64,000 nt of DNA, taken from NCBI GenBank assembly GCA_013350335.1, contig CM023532.1:91887383-91951382 (forward strand), given 5' to 3'. Position numbers and translations under genes: made by a program. Shown piece after piece: positions 48,376 to 58,478 of this stretch. Each line of letters starts with the position of its first letter. Within the stretch, counting starts at the first letter, position 1. The stretch is from Chimonanthus salicifolius. Its lineage: Eukaryota > Streptophyta > Magnoliopsida > Laurales > Calycanthaceae. Below the pieces are notes generated by a model. That model saw nothing but the letters and a program-made list of their open reading frames with translations, was not told the DNA's origin and ran no database searches.

Positions 48376-49735
48376 TGGCCCATGATTTTCTTCCAATCAC
48401 ATAATTCCATGCTTAATTAACTAAATTACATAATGTCCTCCATTCCTTAAAACCCAAACAAATTCACAATTAATTACATACCCTTAATCTATTTTTCTTT
48501 TTCTTTCCCTAACCCTAATTTATCCATTAGGGTTTCCTCCACTTTCCATCCTTCCATTTGATTGATTTAAAAATCCATGGCATAAAATCATTTGGCCACC
48601 ATTAAATTTAACAAAAATGAATCCCAAATCATAAACCCTAAAAATCCAAAACTCTTGTTTAAAAAATACTCACAATCCGTCGTCTCCTCCGACTTCTACC
48701 ACTCCCGTCGACTTCCTTAGCCTCCTTTCTCCTTCCTCTTGATCTTTGGTCGGCCAAAACGCTTGATCAATGGTGAAACCCTCCAAACTTAGGATAGGCC
48801 AAGGTGGGGTTTGCTTGAGAGAGGGAGAGGGAAAGATGATGAGAGGGAAGACAATAGACCATAATCTTAGAGTAATGGGCTAAGAAACCCACTTCTTTCT
48901 TCTCTCCTTCTCTTCTTTTCTCCTTAATTTTTCTTCTTCTTCCTTCCTTGGGTGTGGGACGATCTTGAGAGGGAGCAAAAGAGAGAGATAACGTGAGATG
49001 GGAAGGGGGTTGGAGAATGAGATGAGAGTTATCTCATTTGGTTAATTAATTCCAACATTAACTACTCCCACCTACCACACAGATATTTTCCATGCTTTAT
49101 GCCAAGCCCAACGTTGGTTTGTTTCTTTGGGTGGTTTTTGCTTGTTAAAAACCACCATTTGACTTATTTGACCAACTTAACTAATGTGATTAATTAAACC
49201 CTTAGCCTAGGTTAATTATTTCTTATTTAATCTAATTACCTTTCCTTAAATTCCCTTCATGTATCCACCCATGGTTGACCAATTCAACCATGGTGGTCGG
49301 CCCCACCAAACCTTGGGTCCACACGCCACCTCACTTGGTGAGGTGGAGGTGGGTCTCAATTGGCCACATCACCTTGGTCTAATTCCATCACCAACTTAGG
49401 TGATTTAGCTTTAACTAAGTCCGTTCCAACCAATTGGATCCTCATTGGGCCCATGGCCCAATTAGATTTATCCATACCCATTTATCTTAGGGCTTACATT
49501 ATCTTAATCCATTGGGTCCCAAATGGGTATTGGGCCCAATTTGACCATCCTTGGCCCATTTGACCATCTTTGACCCTTTAAGTAAACTTAAATCCAATCC
49601 ATAGTCCATTGGGCTCTAGTTGGGCCTTTGTCCATATTTTGGTCCATTTACCATTTATTCCATCAAATTTCCAATTTTCACCATTAAAAATAAATAATAA
49701 CACATGTATTGATTTACAATTTCCGGGCGATTACA

Positions 49736-49785
49736 GTTTTCCCCCTAGATGTTAACACAGACTAGGGCAAAGGAGAAGAAGTTGG
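49736..49785 (+). mobile_element. Z LTR, last visible part
   Basis: The 50 bp following L7's TSD (ACAGACTAGGGCAAAGGAG and neighbours) end GTTGG (49781-49785), where L9 begins. Whether it lies close to the end of the Z LTR depends on how the next junction is read. Confidence 0.5.
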
Positions 49786-51174
49786 TGTAACGCCCCGCCC
49801 CTTTTCAGTAAGCCGAAAATCAGAGTTTATTTTTTATTTTTTGAAATAAAGAGTGATAAGAGAGTGGGACGTCACGACGCGAGCTAAGTCTGAGCTTCCA
49901 AAGCTCATCCCTTAACTGGTCAACCCTATGTGAACGGTTCACACGTAATAAGTTAAGCTTACGGAATGTAAACTTAATGCAGAATTATAATAGGGTCTAT
50001 CTTACCAATTATTAAATAGCAAGGAAGTACATCACTTAATTAATAAATACCTTAACTTAGAATGTCCAAAAGTAAAGTCCAAACCATAGCAAATAGTCTA
50101 AGTTATTACAGTCCAACGAGCTAATTACTCAAATTACATTTCCATAAATAAAACTTAAATAAATCAATCTAGCTCCTCCAAGCTACTAAGCTTGGCTCCG
50201 ATCACGTCCTTCGCTTTGTCCATTTCCTGTATCATCATCTAAGGTAGAAGTAGGGCGCTGGACAACGCACCCAATAGGTACACCGAGTAGGTCAACAAAT
50301 GGATTAGTATAACATAAACACATGGATATAAATAATATCAAAACCATGCAAGTAAATGCAATGCCATGGGTGTCATATGCCATGAGTGTCACCCATAAGC
50401 TATGTTACAATCACATAATATCCCTCTTGATGGAAAATCCTCATCAAGGTATCACAATCACATAGAATTCCTCTTGATGGATAATGCACATCAAAGTATC
50501 CCCACAAATGCCATACGGACGCCCCGACGGAGAGTGGATCTCCGGTTACAAATTAGTCTCTTCATGGATAATGCACATCAAGGTATCCCCACGAATGCCT
50601 TACGGACGCCCCGACGGAGCATGGATCTCCGGTTACAAATCAATCATACATCCCTCTTGATGGATAATGCACATCAAGGTACCCCCACGAATGCCTTACG
50701 GACGCCTTGACGGAGCGTGGATCTCCGATTACATTTCATCCCTCCTATGCTATGCATGAGATGCAAGTGTAAACATGCTATGTAATAATACAAATCATAG
50801 CATTAAAATCCCATCATTAAGACATATCATTTGATACCAAAATAATTCAAGTAAAACATTCATATATACATATTCCTTGGTTTTCAATAAGGTAGGAATC
50901 CTACCAATGACCAACTAATGTGTCCTTGCGTTTTTGCCCGAAAACCGCTCACCGATCGCGTCAAGCCTATCGTACACCGCTTGTGAGATCCCGTTACCTT
51001 ATTACATATCAATGAATCAAACCAATGCTCTATTTGATTTCCAATCATGTTTAAGTCCACAAACATGCCTTAGTGGGGTTCCAAGATCACTCCATCTTTG
51101 GATTTATTAACCAATCACACATGAGTTAATCATTTAGTATTAATAAACCCTAAGTCCACAAAAAAACATTCTCC

Positions 51175-52095
51175 ATGGGGTTCGGCCATACACCATGGCC
51201 GAACCCATGGTCCTTCATTTTCACCCCATTTACATCTTAGCCATTATTTCCATCACCTAATTTATTTACCCATGCTTAGGTCCAAAACATAGATCCATAA
51301 CTAAACATTTCATGCATGGATCCACAAATGATCCATCAACATAGACCCATAATTAAATCCCTCCATTTCCTAGCTTAATCATTCATTTATTTAAACATGC
51401 GTAAATCTCTAAATGACCCATTAAAATGGTCCATGGGGTTCGGCCATACACCATGGCCGAACCCATGATGTCTCATTTCCATCTTCTCCTTTAAATCATT
51501 TACAATCTCAGGTCCATAAACAAAGTCCCTCCAAGGGGGGGGGTTTAATCATACACTTAGGTTCATCATTTTAAATCATCATCTACCATATTTAAAACCC
51601 ATTAAAATTACCAACATTCCTCCATCATTTTCATGGTCTAAATACATGTAAATGATTCAATATTTCTCCATGGGGTTCAGCCATACACCATGGCCAAACC
51701 CATGGTCCATGGTTCTCCACCCTTTACAACATTTGAGACCATTTACATTGTTAATATTCTTCCATCATTCTCACTCTTAAAAACCCTTTAAACATCAATA
51801 ATCTCCCTCCATGGGGTTCGGCCATACAACATGGCTGAACCCTATGGTTCATCATTTTCTTTAAAAAAATCATACATCCATGATTTGATCCTTTGATGGG
51901 GTTTGGCCATACATCATGGCCGAACCTCATCCAACCCCTTTTTGTCCTTGGTGGTTTTTATACATAAAACCCTAGGGTTTGGCCATACAAGGGCCAAACC
52001 CTAATCCTTGATCATTCACCATTCCTTACATGGGACATGTATAAGGTCCTTAGCCATAATAAAATTAGGGTTCGACCATGCAAGGGCCGAACCAT
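51175..52095. repeat. Palindrome array in L9 (7 copies)
   Basis: Copies lie near 51175, 51432, 51667, 51810, 51893, 51973 and 52065. The copy at 51973-52003 has TAGGGTTTGGCC / GGCCAAACCCTA, a perfect 12-bp stem that differs from the consensus in both arms. Confidence 0.88.
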
Positions 52096-53270
52096 GATCC
52101 TTGACCATTCTTCATGCTTAAGCCATGCATGCATACATATTGTCCTTAATAGTCCTTATTTACATAACCTATCTTACCCCTTAGCAAGATTAGGGTTTTG
52201 TCCTCTTTCTATCTCATTTCTTGGATGGATTTTAAATCCATGGCCCATAATATTTTGGCCAACTCTCCAATCCAAAAATGGAATTCCATGGTTTCCTTTA
52301 ACTCCTTCAAATTAATAAAATCTTGTCAAGTGATACTTATCGATTCAGTGACTCCTCTAGTTTCTTTCACTCCTTCTCGCTCCTCCGATCTTCTCCTTCG
52401 TTAGCCTCTTCTTCCTTTCTCCTCCTTGATCTTCGGCCAAAGTGTGAGCTTGAGAGGGAGAGGGTCTAAGATGAAACCCCCAAGAGATGGTTTGGCCAAG
52501 AAGTGTAGTTTTGAGAGTGGGAGAGGAGGAGAGAATGTAAAATCCCTTAGTCTTTTCTTGCTCAAGGAGAGGGTCGCCCTTGAGTGAGAGGGAGAGAAGC
52601 TTGAGATAAAAAATGCTCTAAGTGTTTCTTGTCATTGAGAGGGGGATCCGCCAAGAGAGAGAGGGAGAGAGTGAGATCAAAAGTCTCCTTTCCATCTTGT
52701 CTAGGGTTTGCTTGGGTTAGACTCCACCCTCATCAATGTGGAGTCTTCCCCATGAGTCCATTGACCAAACAAGGCAGTGCATGTCCTCCACATGGCACAT
52801 ACCACTCCCATCCCCAACGATTTTGGCTTGGTTTCCTTTGGTGGTTTGGTGGTTTCCATGAGATGGAACCACCACCTCTCTTTTGACCAATGTATGCCCT
52901 CCACCTAAGCTCTTGGTCTAGCCAAGGGGGTGCATGCCCTCCACATGGCACACACCACCCTCATCCCAACGGTTTTGGTTTGATGGTTTCCTTTGGTGGT
53001 TTGTGGTTTCCATGAGATGAGACCACCCTCTTGACTCGCTCCATCTTTTGGTCTTTTATGTGACTCACTCCCCACTTGACTCACTCCATTTAAATGCAAC
53101 TCATTTCCCAACTCAATCATTTGAATTTATATCTAACTTAGGTCATTACAATTAAATAATTTAATTCCACTCTCTAAATTTAATCTTCTTTAATTTGTCT
53201 TTGACTCACCCATGGTTGACTAAGTCAACCATGGTGGTCGGTCCCACTTGTGCCTTGCTCTACACATCAC

Positions 53271-53423
53271 CTCACTTGATGAGGTGGAGTTGGGTCGCAC
53301 TTGGCTATGCCACTTGGATTTCCACTACTACACTTGCCACCTCACTTGATGAGGTGGAGTTGGGTCCCACTTGGCTATGCCACTTGGATTTCCACTACTA
53401 CACTTGCCACCTCACTTGATGAG
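53271..53423. repeat. 70-bp tandem repeat in L9
   Basis: CTCACTTGATGAGGTGGA starts at 53271, 53341 and 53411. The first two units are nearly identical and the third is partial. Each start is a short palindrome related to the CCACCTCAC/GTGAGGTGG hairpin. Confidence 0.92.
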
Positions 53424-54060
53424 GTGGACCCCATGCCTTTGATCACAATTGGGTCCATGACCCAATTAAATCCATCTTTTACCCATTTACCCGAATGCTC
53501 AATCCATCTTGACCCATTGGATCCCAATTGGGCATTTGACCCAATTGACCATCATGGACCCAATTAATTGGAAATAATCCAATCCATGGTCCATTGGACC
53601 ATACTTGGGCCATTGCCCCAACTTTGATCCATCTAACATCCATTTCATCAAAAATTCTTAATTTCAACAATTAAAATAAATAACAGCCAATAAAAGATCT
53701 CTTAGTTCTTATTTTGGCATTTTGATAGAACTATGTAATTCCATAGGATTCAATTATGTAATAATTTAGATAACTTTTATTTTGGATTTGGTTTGATGTT
53801 TTGACTTATATCGTTAAGAAATCTCCATCTTTCTATTGAAATGTTTGATAGTATAATTCCACAAGTATTATTTCCGCATATTTTATTTCATAAGTGTTAT
53901 GCTAGCACACACATAAATATTTGGTGGGTTGACCCACCCGTCGGGGGTCGGGTCTTTGGACTCGGACTCGGCTCACACCGTGACGTATCCTTCCTTTCTC
54001 CGTATAAAGTTTTTTTTGTACTCTGATTTAATCAATAGAAAAAGGGCGGGACATTACAGT

Positions 54061-54072
54061 TGGTATCAGAGC
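54061..54072 (+). promoter_or_regulatory. Primer-binding site, partly duplicated downstream
   Basis: TGGTATCAGAGC follows the LTR end ACATTACAG. A second copy of the junction, ACATTACG-GTTGGTATCAGAG, lies 52 bp later (54103-54124). Together GATACCAAC (54096-54104) and GTTGGTATC (54111-54119) form a 9-bp hairpin. Confidence 0.85.
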
Positions 54073-54338
54073 AAACTTAGGCTTATAACTTAACTGATAC
54101 CAACATTACGGTTGGTATCAGAGTGTAATGAAAAAACATAGGAAGGAAATTATTATAAGTCAAACTTATCCAACAAACTTAAAGAAAAATTCCCCTCAAA
54201 ACAAAGAATGTCAATAAAACCTAGGAGATTGCGTCAATCCAGTCAATATTAATAAATAATTGACTATGCATGAATCATGGTTGCTTGAAGAAGCATTTAT
54301 ATAAGATTACTAAGCGGATGCTTCGTGACTTAGGAAAC

Positions 54339-54597
54339 ATGCCGCCATGAAGAAGGAACACCCGACGCAATGTGGAACGCACCGAAGAGACAAGTGGCAA
54401 TATTCCACCCGTGACTTTAGAGCTCCAAAGTTTCGTACAAGCAGTAGTGAATTCAGTACTGCAACAGAACCAAGCAGGCGGTAGTGCCAATGCCGCAATT
54501 GATGCTCAAGACATAGCTTTGGTCAAGGATTTTCAACAGCAACGTCCCCCATACTTTCATGGAAATGAGGGACCCATTGGAGATGAAAAGTGGATCG
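54339..54597 (+). pseudogene. gag: Ty3/gypsy gag N-terminus, nonsense-mutated and cut by an LTR
   Basis: The start MPP at 54339 is followed by a TGA (54348-54350) where plant chromovirus gags have an arginine-rich run. The frame then continues RRNTRRNVERTEE, VTLELQSFVQAVVNSVLQQ and FQQQRPPYFHGNEGPIGDEKW. This aligns with the gag at 3919-4090 (ELQNLVQSVATSVLQQ, PPYFKGREG). It is cut at 54597 by L10, and the remainder of the element is outside the window or lost. A shorter ORF from the ATG at 54372 is just the part after the stop. Confidence 0.85.
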
Positions 54598-55438
54598 TGT
54601 AACACCCGGATTTTCAAGTTATAAATATTTACGGAAATTACCCATTTAAATTATGAATTTTAGATATGGATCTTAGATGGGTAAAATATTGGGTCTTTGC
54701 CCAAATAAGACCCAACGATTTTAATAAATGGTTTCAAATAAATTTAAATGGGGTTGAATTTAATTAGTAATGCAATTTATATAAATAAGGGATTTGGATA
54801 AATTGCATGCGCATGAAAAGTATTGATGGAAAATTTAAGATTGCTTATGGCCATGTATGTGGGATTTTTATATCCACATAGATATGCTAGAATGTCTTTA
54901 GAAGATGTCTAAGATTTAATTGAAAGATTACTATGGTCGAATATGAAGGATTTGCACATGTATGGGATATGCGCATGGATCATTTAAAAAGGGGCTTTCT
55001 TGATTAAGAATGGCATTTAGGCAATGGCTAATTAGAGAGCCAATGCAAGTGTACGCGACATAGAGAATGATCTATCTTAGCACCTTCTAAGCTAAGATTA
55101 ATGGGAAGGATTTATAGAAATGCAACAAGGAAGGGGCGCATGGCACTTTCTATCTTGTATCAAATGGAAGATTTTATAAAGGGCAGCCGACCAAGGGAAA
55201 GGAGCATTAGAAATTGCTATCTTGATACCTTCTAAATATGGGACTAAGGAGAACTTATAAAGAGATACATGCAGAGGGGCGCACGGCATTACCACTTTAG
55301 CTAAAGTTTCTCTCTATCTCAATCCACATTCACGCCAAAAACAAGGTAGACAAGAAGGTTGTTCAGCCAGCAAAGGGAAAGAAAAATATTGGAAGAGAAA
55401 GATCGGAGCAAGGGATAACCGAAGGAGTCGCGAAACCG

Positions 55439-58279
55439 GTAAGTGATTCCAAATTTTGATTTATGAACTATGGTTATTTTTAATGGAAAAATGGACCATA
55501 GGGTTCGGCCAAGGTTAATGGCTGAACCCCATGGAAAGACATGGTTTAGATAATGGACTTTTATGGGTTGGAAACCATGGAAGTAATTGGAGAATTTTTA
55601 TAATGGATTTAAAACCATGGAAGGACATGGTTATTGTTATGGAAATTATTTGATTAAAAATGGAAGGGTGATGGTTTATTTTATTGGATTGTTAATAATG
55701 AAAACCATAGAAGTTGTTAATAAGTTTATGGGATTTCAAGCATAAAGATTATGGATTCATGATTTTAGAAAGGTTGTTAAGTTGATTGTTGGATCAAAAG
55801 AATAGAAAAGAAAGGGGTGAGGTTCGGCCATGGTGTATGACCGAACCCCACCAACTATATTTATGGATTTAATTTATTAAAGGAGTTTGATTGGATGAAT
55901 AATTTTTAGAAATAACATTATGAACCATAGGGTTCGGCCAAGGTGTATGGCCGAACCCCATGGAGGTGTATTGGAGTTGGTTAATAGGGGTTTAAATCAT
56001 TTAATAAAAACGATTGTGAACCATAGGGTTCGGCCATGGTGTATGACCGAAACCCATGGAGTTGTTTTGTTAAAGTTGATGGATTTTGATTGGTTTAATG
56101 GAAACTTTCTAATTATGGAATCTAAATTTGGAAACTATCCAAGCATGGAAAGATGCATGCTAAGTTTGGAAACCTTCTAAATATGGAGAATGGTTATTAA
56201 ATTAGTAAGTTTCTAAGTTTGGAAGATGGAGTTTAAATTAGAAAGTTTCTAAGTTTGGAAGATGGAGTTTAAATTAGTAAGTATCTGATTTTGGAAAGTA
56301 GAGATTAAATTAGAAGCTATCTAAGTATGAAAACCTTCTAAATATGGAAGGTAGAGATTAAAGTTGGAAACTTTCTAAGTATGGAATTTATATATTAAAT
56401 TTAGGAAGTTTCTAGGACCAAAATGGTAAGTCACGCATCTTAGGGTTCGGCCATGGTATTGGCCGAACCCCATCAATAAAGTTTATGATTCAATTATGAA
56501 TTTATAATTCTAAATAAATCAAGAGGAGAGGAGTATGGAACTATGATATCATGGGTTCGACCATGGTGTATGGCCGAACCCTTTGAATCAATTTTATGGG
56601 CTAGCATGGGTCTATGCATGTGTTAACATGAAAGTGATTAACCATGGAGGAACATTGCTCATGTTCTATGGAGAATGGTTACTAGATTAGAAAGTATCTA
56701 ATCATGGACCTTGAATGATTATGGATTTTATGGACTTGATATAGATTATGGGTCATTTATGGTCCTAAGATGATGAACCAATTTTTATGGGTCTTGAATG
56801 AGCCTAATATGATTAAAGGAAGGGAAGGTTTTATTTATGGATCTATGGTTGTGGATTATTGGAGTGTTATGTATAATGTATAAATTTATGGATCAGTTTT
56901 AGAAACCTAAACCTAAGGTGATGAAGGTGACGGTAAAAATTGGTAATAGGTGAAATAAATGGACAAAGGGTTCAGCCATGATGTTTGGCCGAACCCCATT
57001 AATCAGTTATGAGTTTATGTTTGGGTGTATTTTAAAGGGATGAAGGGTGAGAACAATGGAATTATAGCCATGGATGGCAATCTTGTAAATATATGAAAAT
57101 AAGGAAGGTAAATGGCTATGGATAAGTATAATGACATTGTTGTAATTAATTGAATTAATGGACCATGGGTTAGGCCATGGTGTATGGCCGAACCACATGG
57201 TAATTATTTTGATGAACATAGGGTTACGTGTGTTGGATTAAATGAATGAATTGTTAATTAAGGTTAGACCAATGGCATTTTGGTAATATTGACTGAAAAT
57301 GACGAACCCCATGGGAAATGGTTTATGGACTTAAATATTGCAAAACAAGTGGGACTTGGTTTTGATTGATTGTTATATTATAAGGTAATGGGACCTCACA
57401 AAGGTGTTTACGATCGTGAGCGGTTACCAGACGTAAGGATACGTTAGCGGTCTTTGGTAGGATTCCACCTCTTTGAAACCATGAGTTTATGTGCATTGTT
57501 TTTATCTTGATTTAATGAATTTATATTGCAAAGGATATGTTTCAAATGGTAATTTTTTATATGCTATGTTTATTTGATAAAATAGCATGTGTTTTAAATA
57601 TGAACTTTTAAATGCTATGATTTTGTATAATTGCATAGCATGTGGTATTTGCATCTCATGCATGGCATGGGAGGGATGACAGGTAACCGGTGACCCACAC
57701 TCCGTCGGGGCGTCCATAAAGCACTAGTGGGGGATACATTGATGATGAGAATCCCATCAAGAGGATACTATGTATGCAAACCCTAGTGATGAGCATTCCA
57801 TTAGGGGATACCTTGATGATGAGAATTCCATCAAGAGGATACTAAGTAATCGGAGCCCATACTCCGTCGGAATGTCCGTAAGGCAATTGTGGGGAATACC
57901 TTGATGAGGAGAATTCCATCAAGAGAAAAGACCTTGGTGACGAGCATTCCACCAGGAAGATACTTTGATGAGGAGAATTCCATCAAGAGTATACCCTATG
58001 TTTTGTGATGGGTGGGACTCATTGTATATGATAACATGGCATGGCATTGAATCGGCATGATTATGACCTTTATTATCATACAAGGTTTCTGGTTTTATCG
58101 GTATGATTGGATCTCTATTATCATACACTGTTTTGGATACAATGTTTTGAAAGTATGGAATGATTTATAACTGGTTTTGATATATATTATATCTGGATTG
58201 TTGGTACTAACCCATCTGTTAACCCTAATTGGAATACCTACTGGGCGCGTTGTACTAACGTCCTACTTCTACCTTTTAG
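55439..58279 (+). other. Predicted LTR intron in L10
   Basis: The donor CCG^GTAAGT and acceptor ACTAACGTCCTACTTCTACCTTTTAG bound 2.84 kb and enclose the entire palindrome array. The TATA-like TATAAAGA is about 180 bp upstream of the donor. Inferred. Confidence 0.4.
55497..57205. repeat. Palindrome array in L10 (8 copies)
   Basis: Copies lie near 55497, 55816, 55923, 56022, 56440, 56550, 56965 and 57165. The 55816 copy has the GTGAGG/CCCCAC outer stem; 56440 has a shortened loop. Confidence 0.88.
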
Positions 58280-58478
58280 TGGATGATGCAGGAAACGAGG
58301 AAAACGCTAAACGCGGAAAGGGACAAGCATAGGAGCTCGGAATGCTTTTAGTTTATATTTTGTTTAAGATACTCATGGGCTTGTATTTGAGTATCTAGAA
58401 TTCGGATTGTAAACTTAGATGGATTTGCTATGGGTGGATGTCTTATTGGATAATTGCATTATGATAAATGATGATTAA

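Larger units (their letters stand above)
42417..49735 (-). mobile_element. Solo LTR L7 (subfamily B), TSD GTTTT, split by L8
   Basis: It runs from TGTAACGCCCGCCCC to CGGGCGATTACA, flanked by GTTTT (42412-42416, 49736-49740). Without L8 it is about 3.6 kb. It has three palindromes (47812-48375), an exon/donor (ACTCAC on the plus strand at 48668-48673) and U3 hairpins at 49265-49347. Confidence 0.9.
49786..54058. mobile_element. Back-to-back chimeric LTR L9, possible TSD GTTGG
   Basis: 49786-53683 is a family-1 subfamily-B LTR in minus orientation (TGTAACGCCCCGCCCC start, acceptor block about 50240, donor region about 52335, U3 to 53683) that lacks its last 25-30 bp. At about 53684 it joins the 3' part of a plus-oriented, divergent LTR that ends GGGCGGGACATTACA at 54058. 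Thus both outer ends are LTR 3' ends. GTTGG lies on both sides (49781-49785, 54059-54063), but on the right it is also the start of the primer-binding site. Internal 70-bp (53271-53423) and roughly 150-bp (52779/52932) tandem repeats are present. Confidence 0.7.
54598..58478 (+). mobile_element. Family-1 LTR L10, 3' part interrupted
   Basis: It starts TGTAACACCCGG within gag. Order: U3 with TATAAAGA (55256-55263), exon, donor AACCG^GTAAGT (GT at 55439), eight palindromes, a short-unit region TCTAAGTTTGGAA (56110-56420), CTCCGTCGGGG and CTTGATGAGGAGAATTCC units (57700-57985), acceptor block (AG at 58278-58279). At 58478 (ATTAA) it is cut by the next LTR. The end block and right TSD (GATCG expected) are not in the window. 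Confidence 0.85.

Noticed and set aside
53195..53567. Repeated ORFs with LDEVELGPTWLCHLDFH
   Set aside because: They are a translation of the 70-bp tandem repeat in L9.
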